64,000 nucleotides of DNA. Origin: Melampsora larici-populina 98AG31. Taxonomy: Eukaryota > Basidiomycota > Pucciniomycetes > Pucciniales > Melampsoraceae. Under the pieces are notes generated by a model, which worked only from the letters and a program-made list of their open reading frames with translations, ran no database searches and had not been told where the DNA came from. The stretch lies in the NCBI RefSeq assembly GCF_000204055.1, contig NW_006768816.1:62001-126000 (forward strand). Direction: 5' to 3'. Below are positions 50,736 through 62,926 of this stretch, in pieces. Each line of letters starts with the position of its first letter. The first letter of the stretch is position 1. Made by a program: the position numbers and the translations under genes.

Positions 50736-52877
50736 CAGGACCTCTTACGTAGGCCCTGGGGGGCCCCGGCACATCTCCAGGCTCAACACCCCCCCACATT
50801 ATTCTCAACTTAGGATAACCTTAAGTTAAGGATATCATAATGCTGAGAAGCCAATAAAACATGTATTATGATTAGTAGAAGTAATTATAAACATAAGAGC
50901 TTGCATAACCTATGACTTACCCATAGAGTAGAGATGGATGGATGAATATGGAGTGAGAGATTTACTAAGACGGAAAGCGACTTGGAGTGTTAGGTTAGTG
51001 GGTAGCCATATTGGTTGAACAGTGATGGCCAGTATTGGTAATGATAATGGGATTTTGAATGTTGAAGTGTTTGTATGATACAGATCCACTACCAAAAGCA
51101 GTTGAAGCTTAGTCAATAGCCACATCAGTTAGTCAGTAGCCATATTTGGCTGAACAGTGATGGCCAGTAATGTAAAATGATAAGTTAACACAATTGTGAA
51201 TATTGAGGCATATGTGACGTATGGAGGCACTACCTGGGACAGTTGAAAGAGAGGCCGAGATTGGTAAGTACAGTACAAATGCGGTTAGAATAAGAAATTG
51301 ACAGACATACATAGACTGGTAAGAATATTCCCAAATGCAAAAAATGTCCAGGGAGACTCAGCGTTGAGTGAGTTAATGCGCAAGGCGGATGACAAATATA
51401 AAAACTGAGGTTGTATAGTAGGAAACACTGCCAGCATTAAAGAGGTTCCCAGATGGGAATAAGGGTCGTAGTAATCAGACAGCCTTTGTGACTACATATA
51501 TCACAATGGCGGTCTGATCCCTACAACCCATATTCCCAACTGGGAACCTCTTTAATGCTGGCAGTGAAAGTGACTCCTCACACCCATCAACAGCAAACCA
51601 GGAAGTTGTCTTTACGACCATTGGTGGCTGAAACAGTAGGGGTGTCAAGTGGATGTAGGTTTGTAGGCTCTGGCTTTCAAGCTTGAGCTCAGCACTCATG
51701 GCCCTTAAGGGGTGGCATAATTGCTGAGTTTTTGCTTGAAGGCGGGGGTTTTTACAAATTTACATTTATTTAATTGTAAAACAGAATTCTCTGCATGCCT
51801 CAGTCACCAATTGCTTTATTTGGGATGAATGCAATTGCGCCGGCGATGAATCAGGTGTGCCACATTTTGATCAAACCCAAAATCAGAGTTACAGAGGCGA
51901 CCTGCAGTGCAAGTACTACCACCCAATCTTAAACCTGTTACATCAGGTGGAGCTATGTCAGGGGATACACAAAATCAATGAAAAAGCCAAGTCGAGTTTT
52001 CTTTGTGACTTCATATCATTCAGGTAATGATGGCTTTATCTGATATGTCCAACCGGAACGTCTCTAAAGGCATAGATGTCTTGCTTATGTATCTCCTTCA
52101 ATCAGCTGACATGTGTCTGCTGATGCTTTGTGATACGTATGAGAGGGGATTATGGAGATCGAGATCCGGATATATTTTGAGCACAGGATATATGTTCAAC
52201 TTGGGCACCCATTGGCCATTTGTTGCTTTGCAATGAATTATTGTGTTTGTTCATTATCCTTACCAGCTATTTATTTGATCCTGATACTATCTGTATGAAC
52301 ACAAGTATCATATTATTATCATGTAAACAGTTCAAATCTCAGTCACCAAACAAGAATTGCTGTGTTTATAAGAATGATAGAAAAAAGTTGGTCCTTCACC
52401 CAAGTCTCACAGTGAAATCAGGGGCACAGCTGGCTATATATGTTCAAACATGTCTCTTTCTTGTATTGACAGACACCCAATATCTATGCATCTCCGTCAA
52501 CATTGTATTCGCGTAGCGGCTCTTCACTGAGTTATAGTATGGAAGCAAGCCGATGTAGGATGGCTATGGTTTGCTACAAGATATGCTTTTTTCCTACCAT
52601 TACTCTAGTTTTTTGTGGCTCATTATGTACAATGTGGATTAGGTACTCCTGCGACCTTTGAACCGCACATGTGAGGGGTTGATGCCTAACAAGCTGGTCA
52701 ATGTTTATGTACATACATATAAGAGACTGGTTTAGTTAAGTTTGGATTACAGCTGTTGTAAGATCTAATGGTAAATTTTGTGATTGTTGTGTTGTCGCCG
52801 GATTTAACGCAAAGGTCAAAAACTCGAAAAAACCCTTCTGAGATTAATAACTCTACTGCCCATTGGTCCAATCTAGC
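50736..52877. other. Intergenic between hAT2 and hAT3; small repeats only
   Basis: No gene recognised. It holds a diverged tandem duplication at about 50990-51260 (GTAGCCATATTGG-TGAACAG at 51002 and again, with TTT, at 51136; period about 134) and a 141-bp hairpin at 51426-51566. Several short frames lack motifs. Confidence 0.45.
51426..51566. mobile_element. Small hairpin MITE, 141 bp
   Basis: CACTGCCAGCATTAAAGAGG at the left is complementary to CCTCTTTAATGCTGGCAGTG at the right, and pairing continues inward for about 50 bases with a few mismatches. Target duplication unclear (possibly AAA). Confidence 0.7.
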
Positions 52878-53239
52878 CAACACCGCAATTGCTACACTCC
52901 GCTCAGGTTTTTGACCTATTTTGGGAGCGGAGCGGAGTGCTGCGCTTGATTGCACTACGCATGAAATCACTCTTTTTATTTTTTTTCAGACTTTGGTATG
53001 TGTACTAGTGCTGAAACCACTACACATATTGCTATGAGCGGCGCACATTGCCCCATTTTTGAAAAAACAGAGAAATTTGATAATTTTTCAAAAGCATAGA
53101 CATGTATGTATATCTATGCACAATACAATGGAAAACAAAAAGAATAAAAAAGACAAAGAAAAAGAGCAAAAACTTTTGAATAAAAAAAACACTACGACTT
53201 GATTTTTTCTGGGTTAACTTGTTTTTTTACCGTGTGATT

Positions 53240-53489
53240 CTTTTTTTTACCGTGCTATCAAACCAAGAACAAACCAAGAAGATCAGTAGAAGATTTTAAT
53301 CAAAACCAACCAAATAGTAGAACCACAAATGGTCCACCCAGATCATTATCTTCTCAAAAAAACCCATCAAATTTAAGTGACGGTTTAGATCAGATTGGTG
53401 AATTGACTGGGTCATTAGCTTTGATCACAAATGAAGATCAGCAACCTAGATTATTGAATCCCAAAGGAATGAGAACTTGTAAGGCATGA
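53240..53489 (+). pseudogene. Captured gene fragment, possibly from a fungal transcription factor
   Basis: One frame is open from about 53240 to TGA 53487-53489 and reads like host protein: KPRRSVEDFNQNQPNSRT, RSLSSQKNPSNLSDG, then LDQIGELTGSLALITNED and QQPRLLNPKGMRT. The LDQIGELTGSLAL stretch resembles the segment just before the regulatory domain of Zn2Cys6 transcription factors, which I recall only approximately. No zinc cluster is present. Sequence after the stop still shows gene-like base use but with many stops. It may be a captured and decayed host exon. Confidence 0.35.
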
Positions 53490-54130
53490 ATTGATTGATC
53501 TGTTGCTTTGATAAGCAGCTGGACAAAGCTATTTGTGAGTCAAGTCTCAGAATCTATTGAAGATTGTGAACGATTTGGAAGCGGTAAGACTGAATTATCG
53601 GATCAAACGCTATCAAGAGAGTCGACATTGTTAGAAAGAAGTGAAGGTGGATGAACCGACAGATCAAAACCAAGTTAGTTACGAACCAGATAAAAGAGAA
53701 GATAGATTGAAGTGAGTTTGAAATGTACAAAGCTAACCCACTTTGTCGTCTGAACAATTATCAGTCAATAAAGAAGACGCTGAATTGTAAATTGTGATAG
53801 CCAATGAAATCAAACATTTCAGAATGTCATTTAGTAGTACTGCAGCTGAAGCTGAGTAAGATTGATTTGAAGGAGTGTTCTGTGACTAAAGAAGATCAGA
53901 AAAAGGATGATAAACCATTTATGAAATTAGTTCAATCGAATCAAGATTTCTAAATTGTTTAGATAATATCATCCAAAGCAACATAATGCACTTATCAATC
54001 CATAGTAGTAATAATCCATCCAAGATTGAGATTTGAATCAGGAAAGCCAGTTAGTTTATGAGTAATGATGATTAGGAAATGATACAAACTCACAAAGAAT
54101 AGTAAGTAAAGTATTTTGAAGAGTTAAAGT

Positions 54131-54414
54131 TCACGCTCACACCCAGTGCCACGAAGCCACGAGGCGCCCTGGAGGGGCCGTGGCAAGGGCCAGGGCTTAG
54201 GCCACACTGTGGCCCTCACCCCGAGCCCTTCATGGCCTTCACAGAGCATCAAATCCAGTTGAAGCCCCCCTCAAGATCACCTTAAGCAGGGAGTAGGGGC
54301 TTAAAATGGGGATTTGAGGTTGTTAAAAGGGAAGGCCACATTGGGCCACACCACACCAGGCCATGGCCCAGGCCACGGCCACGGCCACGAAAAAGGCGCC
54401 GGGTGTGAGCGTGA
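54131..54414. mobile_element. GC-rich MITE inside hAT3, 284 bp
   Basis: TCACGCTCACACCCAGTGCC is complementary, with two differences, to GGCGCCGGGTGTGAGCGTGA at the right. Flanking octamers GTTAAAGT and GTTTAAGC are similar, perhaps a decayed target duplication. The interior is rich in GGCCACGGCC-type words, unlike the AT-rich surroundings. Confidence 0.7.
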
Positions 54415-54954
54415 GTTTAAGCCAAGAGTGAAAGTGATCAAGTATCCTGATTTGATTTTCTTTGCTTGTATTGGGAGGTTTGAGTGAGTTATGGTCGAGG
54501 ATTCCTTGCGAAGAGTTCCAGGTAACTCTATGTAACCCTGTACCTCTGGTTACAGGGTTTTGCTCCGCTCACGAGCGGAGCAACTTGGGTCCAGGCTCTG
54601 TGCGTAGCGGTTTGCTGCGCTTAGGAAAATTCAGCCCCTGAGTGCGGTGCGCAGGCTGCGCTCAGCAGAGTAGGGGCTGTAGCAGAGGCCAAAATTGCGC
54701 CGCACACGCTCTTTTGTGCGGAGCAATTGCGGTGTTGATCTAGCACAAAAACAATTGAGTTAGTCTGAGAGTGTCATGATTTTGAGGGTTTTGACTTCAG
54801 AAGTTAACTCTGGCAACAACAAAATTTTTCAAAAATCTGCTCATAGATCTTACAATGGCTGTAGTTGTTGACTCTGGACCCACAATACGCTTTGATGTAT
54901 GTGCCTTGACGCGAAATGGACTTGGCTCAATGGTCACCTGGGTCTTTGAATGTG

Positions 54955-55220
54955 TACAGCCCTTTGCAGAATTGATGACTTTGGAAAAAGAGAAAACACT
55001 TGAGTTTTCAAAAAAAACCTGCGAGTTTTTTTCAAAAACTCATCGAGTTTTTCAAAAACTGAGCAAGCTCTTTCTCATTTAAAATTACTGGGCCAGGCTT
55101 CCAAAAAAAACTCACTGACTTTTTGAAAAACCCAGCAGCTTTTTGACAAAACTCGGTCACTTTCCAAAAAAACTCGAGGTTTTTTTTTCTTCAAAGTCAT
55201 CAATTATGCAAAGGGCTATA
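54955..55220. mobile_element. Foldback MITE, about 266 bp
   Basis: TACAGCCCTTTGCAGAATTG, continuing ATGACTTTGG, is complementary to the right end CAATTATGCAAAGGGCTATA. The middle is made of CGAGTTTTTCAAAAA-like units in both directions. Confidence 0.7.
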
Positions 55221-55862
55221 CATATAGGTAATATATGTATGTGCCCATATGATAATGCTCGCTTTAAAGAGAATGATTGTAATATTAGAGAACAGTTGAC
55301 CTGACTATGAATGGACATAATTGTATGGCAAATGACCTTGATGACTCTTTTTGAGGCGTTTTTTGACTTGATTGTCAGTGTTTGACTGCGAATCGAATGT
55401 GAGAAAGAAAATCACATGGACACAAAGTCCAAGATGATTGATATGATAAATACTTCACAGAAACATAGGGATGCGATTCAGAAGAAATGGTGTCAGGTGT
55501 TACCACTCACAAAGTCGTGGGCGGGGTTATGGACCTAGCTACATAGCGATAAACCAGAGACAGAGAGATCGAGGACTATTGAAGGTACCTCGTAGTCATC
55601 TATGCTATGTTATGTATGAGTATGTTTGTCAATTCACTTCGTCTCGCACTGATACATAAATGTTGCTTGTTGGATTGACAACCGATCAAGTTGAAAATGA
55701 CATCATTTTGACCCACCCAACAAAAATTACCTATATCTAATGCGAACTTCTTGGACAATTCAGGACAATTCTTTCATCCATCCATCGTGACATCGATCGT
55801 CATCTTTGTGTATCCGTTTTACAAATCAAAGTATTCAAGTATTAGAGAACATCATAATCAAA
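55221..55862. other. Upstream region of the arginase gene
   Basis: No gene seen. The arginase promoter should lie in the last few hundred bases. ATCATCCATCGTGACATCGA-like sequence near 55775-55800 is not a motif I can name. Confidence 0.3.
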
Positions 55863-57206
55863 ATGTCACCATCTGGAACTAATCATCGATTCCTGGAAGA
55901 TTCAAAAGAAATTGTAGTCATCCCATGTCCTTTTGTAAGTCGATGTTTTGATTCTTAGTCAGTTAGCATATACACACTGATCTGATAGATGAACTGATTG
56001 ATTCTTTACATAATGCAGAGCGGTGGACAAGTTGAGTTTGAAATCTTGATCCATCAACTCATGAATATCATCACCTATTGATGACTTCGAAACGGTTTTT
56101 ACAAATCAGCCAAAAGCGGGAGTAGATGAAGGACCGAAACAGTTACTCGAAGCTGGTTTACTAAAAGGAATCGAATCATTAGGTTATACAACATTTGTAG
56201 ATGAATTGGTTCCAGTTCAAATCGAAGCAGAAGATGATCCACCGATTGGAATCTTAAAAAATCCTAAAACGGTTTCTTTCACTAATCAAGAATTAACGAA
56301 ATTGATTGGTAAACACACTAAGGCTGGGAAATTGATTCTTACCATTGGTGGGGATCATTCTTTGGCTATTGGAACTGTTAGTGGAACTTTAGAAGCGGTG
56401 AGTTTGAATTCACACTTGATAATGCGATTCATTCCTTTGAAGACTGATTGGCTTGTTTTTTAATACATAGTATCCTGATGCTTGTTTGATTTGGGTCGAT
56501 GCTCATGCCGTACGAGAAATCTTTTCTTACTTCATAACCTCGTGTGTTCACTAATACAATCCCCATCCTTCAATCTTAACTTAAAAAACAGGATATAAAT
56601 ACACCAGATTCAACTGAATCAGGCAATTTACATGGCTGTCCAATTTCATTTTTATTATCATCAATCAAAGCAGGAAAAGATATAGAACCATTTCAATGGA
56701 TTAAACCGATTCTAGAACCAAATCGATTAGTTTATATCGGATTAAGAGATGTAGATGAAGGTGAAAGGAAGATTTTAAAAGAGCATTCGATTCTTTGTTA
56801 TTCTATGCATCAAGTGGATCGATATGGGATTGGAAAAGTAGTAGAAATGGTTGGGTTCTCAATTTCATATCAAAATAATCCAATTGTTGCTCAGATAAAC
56901 TGATTTCTCTCCTTTTTCTAGGCTTTGGAAGCAGTGAATCCAGGTTTGAAAAGACCTATACATCTTTCATTCGATGTGGATGCATTAGATCCAACAGTAG
57001 CACCTTCAACTGGTACACCTGTCAGAGGTGGTCTTACTTTTAGAGAAGGTCATTATATTTGTGAAAGGATTTTTGAAACTGGCTGTTTGGTTTCATTAGA
57101 TTTGATGGAAGTTAATCCCAATTTAAAATCTAAAGATGATGTTGAAGCTACTCTTGCTGTTGGTCAAAGTTTAGTAAGGTCAGCTTTAGGTGAAAGCTTG
57201 TTGTGA
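55863..57206 (+). CDS. Arginase (ureohydrolase), six exons, 317 aa
   Basis: Exons 55863-55934, 56019-56030, 56110-56397, 56471-56509, 56592-56849 and 56922-57206 join to 318 codons with GT-AG introns of 61-84 bases. The product hydrolyses arginine to ornithine and urea in nitrogen metabolism and needs two manganese ions. Visible motifs: SGGQPKAGVDEGP near the N-terminus, GGDHS (metal His), the DAHADIN metal motif split by intron 4, NTPDSTESGNLHG (substrate binding), LSFDVDALDP (metal Asp) and a glutamate in DLMEVNP. Length is normal for the family. Exon 2 is only 12 bases and codes SGGQ, which completes the conserved loop. All catalytic motifs are intact, so this is the clearest ordinary host gene in the window. 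Confidence 0.95.
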
Positions 57207-58747
57207 AAGTATTAAATCAAAGCATTTTTTAGAAAGTTTCAATTGTATTGATAGTTTTTTGAACTTTAAAGCATTTTTTTGTTATTATCTTATTTCTTTC
57301 ATAAAACCTGAAGATGTATGATTCTTTGTATTCAGATTTTAAGAGTTTTGCCACTGTTGATGTAATGAATGTCCTGAGGATCATGATCATCACCTATTTG
57401 AACTTCTGTTCATCACAAATGAGAGTTGATGACAGGAACACATCCATAGTACATTGGCCTCACAAGTGACATGCGTGGTTTCTTGGTACAACCATGATCC
57501 TACAAAACTAATCATTTCACTGCAAATATGGAATGATTCTATGTTGGTGAAACGGAAGCACTGAAAGACTTCAAAGGAAGAGGTGAAGTAGATGATATTT
57601 TAGGCTTCATATAAGCCAAAGGATTGCAACTAAAATTCAAGACATTGAAACAGATCCAAGAAACAAAGAATAAATCTATGGAAACATTAGAGTGTGTTTC
57701 ACAGAAAGATATTGTGTGTGTGACCAAAAGAGAAGAGGAAGTAGTGTTTTGTGTTTGAAATAGTGTTCATTGAAATCTAGTCCTATGGGCTGAGTAGACT
57801 TTGTCACTCACAAGAGAGAGGATCAGAAAGGTTAGTGTTTGAATATTTGTTTAAGACACATGTCCAAACAAAATAAGTGTCCTATCAATCCACAAGGGGA
57901 CCTTGTTTTAGAGATCAAAACAAGCTATGTACACTGTGCCATGGGGGATGTATGTGATTTCTTCCGTGATGGAATCTATGAAGCAGAATATCAAAAGTTG
58001 AAAATTGGATGCAGATTGGTCATTAAATTATTACAATTGGGTTTCTGGCCTCACATAAACTACTGCTACTATAAAATCATGAGAAGTTATGCAAAATGAG
58101 AAGGAAGCAAAGGAGGATTCAAATGCAAGGATAAAATATTTAAGTAGTCTTTCAACCAAAATTTGACTTGTGGCAATTTTGAAAGAAATCAAAATGACGT
58201 GGTGGAAAAAGAACACTTGTTAGGTTTTCACAACAAAAGGACATTATATTTTTTCAAGATGTAAGGCAACTATCATTAGACTGATAGCTTTATTGTAAAA
58301 TTGTTTGATAAGTGAATTGAAGTCAATCAAACAGGTTAGAAGAGGTCTATGAGAGGAGTATCTTGTATGGTAATCAATGAAAAAAAGAATGAACATAAAA
58401 AGATGACAGCCTATTATTCATATGCAGGTGTGTTCCAAATATTCCAGTACATTGATATATCTAGTTCCCTTGAGTGTGGATGTGTATCATAAGACTTTTT
58501 GAATTCAACATTATCAAACTTGCCACATGTGTAAGACCAAGTGTAATTGCAATTTAAATTTGAATTTCACTTGTATTGATAAGACTTCAAAACAATCTTA
58601 CTTGTCAATGTTTGTGCATGTTTGAGGTCATGTAAAAAGAGATCCAGATAGACATAACATAAGGTTTTCCTTCAAGAGCAGTAAGAAGAAAATGTGCTCA
58701 GAGAGTGCAATGTTGACAAACTCCCCAAAGCCAATCTGTACTAAATC
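57207..58747. other. Intergenic, no recognised gene
   Basis: AT-rich. An 86-codon frame at 57839-58099 (MNICLRHMSKQNKCPINPQG onwards) has no motif I know and may be chance or an unrecognised small gene. The promoter of the following long gene should lie in the right part. Confidence 0.35.
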
Positions 58748-61489
58748 ATGATGCAGGCAATGGCTCACTGGATTTTGAAAATCATGAGGCATGGCCAATT
58801 TTGGCAAATTCTCATGCATTCACAATTGTTTCCATTGAGCTCAGCACTTCAAAACAAGCTCACTGCCACAAGTATCATACAAAACTTTGCAGAAGGTAAC
58901 ATATGGTTTGACAACAATATACATGAAGAAGAAAATCTGTGTCCTTTTTCTACACCAAACAGTCCAGAATTATCTCAATTTCATGATAGCATCCAAGATG
59001 AAGGAAACAAATACTTGACCCATGGTATTCTTTGGCAAGCACCATCCAATCAGAAAGAAGGACCTCACTTGGCCAGCCCTTTGATACCAGAAAGAGAAAC
59101 AGTGATTACATCAAAAACATCCCACAGTGCATTCAACCCACCAGAGCAGCATGGTGCTATAGTTACTGGTCTTCAAAGTTCAAAAGACCAGATCTTTGAA
59201 GTAAACCCTATGGTTGCCTCATGGGATTTGGAAGCTGGGTATCTCATTGCAGAAGAATCCCCCACCTACCTGAAATCTCCAACAGACAGCTTGTGTAATC
59301 TTCATGATGAATATTGGAATGCTCATAGCTATCTGGGACCCCCATCACAGCCTGATCTATCCACATCTGATATACTCAACTCTTACGGGGACTTTAGCAG
59401 TGTTCCGGAAGATCAAAATGTGCCCTACAAAGATCTGTTTTCAAACATGGACCAATATAATATCTTGAATCCACCTCAAGAAAACATTTACTCTCAAGGA
59501 AAGTTTGAAAGTAATCACCACCAGAACATTGAACTACCCGGGGAAGGTGTGTTATCAAACTTACAAAACATGCAGAGGTTTCCTCATTCCTTTCCAAGCC
59601 AATCCCAGGGTCCAATTTTTGGACAATCATATAGAGATTTAATCCAACAGCCTTTACATGTGGTTAACAATCACATTTCTCCAAATTCTGTTCAAAATTA
59701 CATCCAGGGGTCTGAAAATTTACCACAAGATTTCTGCAATATTCCATTTGTGGTAGAGAAAAGTCTCATACCAGAAGCATCTGCAAAGGGAAAAAGGAAG
59801 GTGTCTGAAAGCATAGAGACCCAACACTTTCTTCACAGTCAAGAAAATTTAAGGCCCATCGCTACTTCCTTCAATGCAAGACTTTTTTCTTCAGGGGAGG
59901 ATTCAGAAGCAGGAGCTTGTGGTCATCTCAAAAACAATACTCCTACAAAATGCAGAGGGCCAAAGTTACAGAGATTTTCATCATCCAGAAGATATTATAA
60001 TTGTGGTGTACAAGAGCATCCTCATAAAAACCCTTTTGTTGCTTCAATTGAACCTGCTGTGAAAGAAATATCAAGACCATTCACCCATACACAACGTCAA
60101 TCAAAGGAAGCACTAGTCATGCTACAAAACATAGGTGCATTCTATGTGAACAACTCACCAAGTTTGTGTATTAGTACCACTATTTGGTTTGAGGAACTGA
60201 AGAGTGATATGATCAAAAACAACTCCTCTGAAAATTCTGTGGTTAAGGCAGTTGAACATGCAATGAGATTAGCTCACCTTGAAATTACAATGTGTTTCTT
60301 TGGCCTGATGCAGATATTTGCAGCCAAGACAGTTGATCAATCGTCCCTGGGTATTATGATGCAAGAGGGGTGGAGATTCATCAAAGATGAATTTGAAACA
60401 TGGAGAGACTTGGATCTGACTAGAAATGGCTTGGAAAGTATTCAAAACCTGCAGATAACCAAAGATCCACACATCCCACATAAAAAGCTTGGAGTGACAG
60501 CAAGCTGGGAAGGGTTCTATGTAAGAGGAAATGGGAAGAGACCCCTCTCATCATTTGAATACCTGAGCAGCCTTACACAATTTACAAATATCCAATTCAA
60601 ATTCTTTAGAGTCTTGATAGACAAATGGAATCAACACCAAACGGTTTTGAAACTAGGGAGACAGGCACTTGGGCACTCTTATTCAGAGATTCAGACATTC
60701 CGCAACTTACATGTGAAGTATATTCATGGTGGATTTTATTCAAGAGCAGGCATAGGGAACCTTGTGTTTTCTGGAGTAAAACTCTCCAGAGATAATGGGG
60801 TATCATCAAATGAACCCCAAGCAGTCAAAACAGGTCATCAAATCTGCCTGAGATTTTCTCAATGTGCACAATTTCATTCACCTGTAGGATTTGATATGTG
60901 TCAAGATGTTCACATCTTCTTTGTGTCATTGATTGAACATCTATTGAGCTCTTACAAGAGTGTATATGATTGTGATACCTCGGCTGCTGGCAAGCACATC
61001 AGGAGTAGAACCAAGCATCTATCAAGTTCTGATCAACATCAGGGAAACGTTCAAAACATTGTCAAGGCTGTCAGTATGGCTCAATATAGATTGACCGTGG
61101 CTTTCATGGGTCTAGTGAGAGCACTTTACAGCAAAGATGTCCAGGATCATACACTACAGATACTTCTTGCAAGTGCATGGGACTTCCTGAAAGGGATATT
61201 TTCAAGGTGGAGAGATTTCAAGTTTGATCAAGATCTTCACACTCTCTTCAAAGTGAGAAGTTCCAATGAGGACAGAATGGCCACAAATTGGGAAGATCCC
61301 CATAGACTGTTCAATGCACTCTGGAAACACAAAGACATTGCAAGATATCCTCTCCAAATCCTTGGTTTAAAAACCCTATTTCAGGCTTGGAGTTATATTT
61401 TATTGAACTCAAAGATAAACCAGACAGATCAAAATTTTGAAATCAAGTTCTTACATGCAAATTCTCCATTTGGGTGGGCATTGTCTTGA
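58748..61489 (+). CDS. Uncharacterised 913-aa protein with an internal duplication
   Basis: A single open frame of 913 residues begins at ATG 58748. The N-terminal half (to about residue 400) is low-complexity, rich in Ser, Gln, Pro and Asn, and includes KGKRKVSES. Two related helical segments follow. Residues about 498-560 read VVKAVEHAMRLAHLEITMCF and QEGWRFIKDEFETWRDLDL. Residues about 770-832 read IVKAVSMAQYRLTVAFMGL and ASAWDFLKGIFSRWRDFKF. The shared pattern is (V/I)VKAV, then T--F-GL, then W-F(I/L)K--F--WRD. It resembles a lineage-specific protein family I have seen in rust genomes, without a known function. No signal peptide or membrane segment is evident at the chosen start. A 5' exon cannot be excluded. 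Confidence 0.75.
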   Translation: MMQAMAHWILKIMRHGQFWQILMHSQLFPLSSALQNKLTATSIIQNFAEGNIWFDNNIHEEENLCPFSTPNSPELSQFHDSIQDEGNKYLTHGILWQAPSNQKEGPHLASPLIPERETVITSKTSHSAFNPPEQHGAIVTGLQSSKDQIFEVNPMVASWDLEAGYLIAEESPTYLKSPTDSLCNLHDEYWNAHSYLGPPSQPDLSTSDILNSYGDFSSVPEDQNVPYKDLFSNMDQYNILNPPQENIYSQGKFESNHHQNIELPGEGVLSNLQNMQRFPHSFPSQSQGPIFGQSYRDLIQQPLHVVNNHISPNSVQNYIQGSENLPQDFCNIPFVVEKSLIPEASAKGKRKVSESIETQHFLHSQENLRPIATSFNARLFSSGEDSEAGACGHLKNNTPTKCRGPKLQRFSSSRRYYNCGVQEHPHKNPFVASIEPAVKEISRPFTHTQRQSKEALVMLQNIGAFYVNNSPSLCISTTIWFEELKSDMIKNNSSENSVVKAVEHAMRLAHLEITMCFFGLMQIFAAKTVDQSSLGIMMQEGWRFIKDEFETWRDLDLTRNGLESIQNLQITKDPHIPHKKLGVTASWEGFYVRGNGKRPLSSFEYLSSLTQFTNIQFKFFRVLIDKWNQHQTVLKLGRQALGHSYSEIQTFRNLHVKYIHGGFYSRAGIGNLVFSGVKLSRDNGVSSNEPQAVKTGHQICLRFSQCAQFHSPVGFDMCQDVHIFFVSLIEHLLSSYKSVYDCDTSAAGKHIRSRTKHLSSSDQHQGNVQNIVKAVSMAQYRLTVAFMGLVRALYSKDVQDHTLQILLASAWDFLKGIFSRWRDFKFDQDLHTLFKVRSSNEDRMATNWEDPHRLFNALWKHKDIARYPLQILGLKTLFQAWSYILLNSKINQTDQNFEIKFLHANSPFGWALS

Positions 61490-62926
61490 TGTGTCCAATC
61501 TCCTTCCAAAACACTGAAAGAGCTGAAAACAGATAAGTCATACCATCAATGGGAGAATGGGAGTTTGTGTAAAACTTGAAAATCCTAATCATTTCCGATG
61601 AACACAGCAAGCTTCTATTCATGATGGAATAACATACTCAATCTGAAAACAAGAATACTGCAAGATTTTCTCCCTCATGGATCTTGTGTGAGACTTGATT
61701 CCATGTATGTTGGATTCTGGGTGATCTGGGTCTGTTGGATTTCAGAGAAAAAGCTTAGTTTTAGTGAGCCTAGTAACATGAAATGATGTATCTTTTAGGA
61801 AACAATGATACAAGTTTATACATGTGCCTGTGACAAATTGAGGTATGGAATACATATATTTATGCATTGACACTAACTAAACTAGTGTACATTTCCCCAT
61901 TACATTGTCAATCTCACCAAGAGAGGTTATTTTGTGAGAGTTTATTGAATGATTCTCAACATGACCATATATGTTAAGGTCAGGACCAAGAAATACTAAG
62001 CAGAATGAAATCCAGAAATGATTAGTACAGCAGTAGATATGCATGGCCAGCAATAAAGATGGGATACAGTTGATCACACAACACTTGGAAAGAATTTCAC
62101 ACCACTTTGATTGAGGTTTGTGGGAGAAGTTTATGAGATTTCTGAAATCAACTACATTGGGATAATGGTGAGTAGAGAGCATCTGTGACTCACCAGATGC
62201 TCAAGTTAGCATAGACAAGTATGATATAAATCCTATATCAGGATTAGCTCATAAAACACATGCAAATGCCAAAGTCTTAGAGAAGGCTCCAAACATTTAC
62301 AGATGCTCAGACAAGTCCGTCTTACTTTCCTGATTTCCACTAAGTTCAGATGACTCAATCACGTCCAAGGTGAATATGAGCTCCAGTATTTAATCTTTAT
62401 GAAGATCTTGGATCATTGGAATGGATGATTTATGCATAATTTTGTTTGCCCCAAAATTCCGCAACTCCACTGATGCCATGAGTGGGTTCAAACAAAACAG
62501 ATCAAATCAGGATCATCAGTTTTTGAGGTTTCCCTTCCTTCCTGTAGACAACCTCGCTGTGGAATGTAATGTATTCAACTAGGTTTCGCTGCAAAAGATC
62601 TTGCTTGGGTATCAAGACGGTCAGGATGGCTGAATTTAGCCAAAGGCCTGCCTTTTGTAAGATACAAACAGCAAACCAGGTAACAAGATCCGAGGACATT
62701 ACAAGATCTTATTTAACAGTAACAAGACTAGAAAACTCGGAGAGTACTGGAGTGCTGGTAGCCTGTAATTTAAAATCCAAGCAATCCCGATAATGTAAAA
62801 TCGTGTCAAACGAGTGTCAGCCAGTTCTTAATTTGATTGGTGATTCCATACACTGAAGGACTTACACTGATCAAGTAATATTGCGAGAGTGTTAAATTGT
62901 AACTAAGAGTCTCAAGAACATTGTGG
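61490..62926. other. Intergenic, no recognised gene
   Basis: Short frames on both strands (for example 62569-62793 and 61877-62182) lack motifs and have no splice-supported extensions that I could find. Confidence 0.35.

Larger units (their letters stand above)
52878..54737. mobile_element. Non-autonomous hAT element 3, 1,860 bp
   Basis: It starts CAACACCGCAATTGCTACAC and ends with the complement of CAACACCGCAATTGCTCCGC. ATCTAGC lies directly outside both ends, again a 7-bp duplication as for hAT2, whose termini it resembles (CAACACC, GCTCCGC subterminal words). No transposase is present, so it would depend on a related enzyme. The interior carries a gene-like fragment (53240-53489) and a nested MITE (54131-54414). 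Confidence 0.85.

Noticed and set aside
57539..58216. Short frames between arginase and the 913-aa gene
   Set aside because: No recognised motif and no convincing exon structure. Mentioned only as possible in the intergenic entry.
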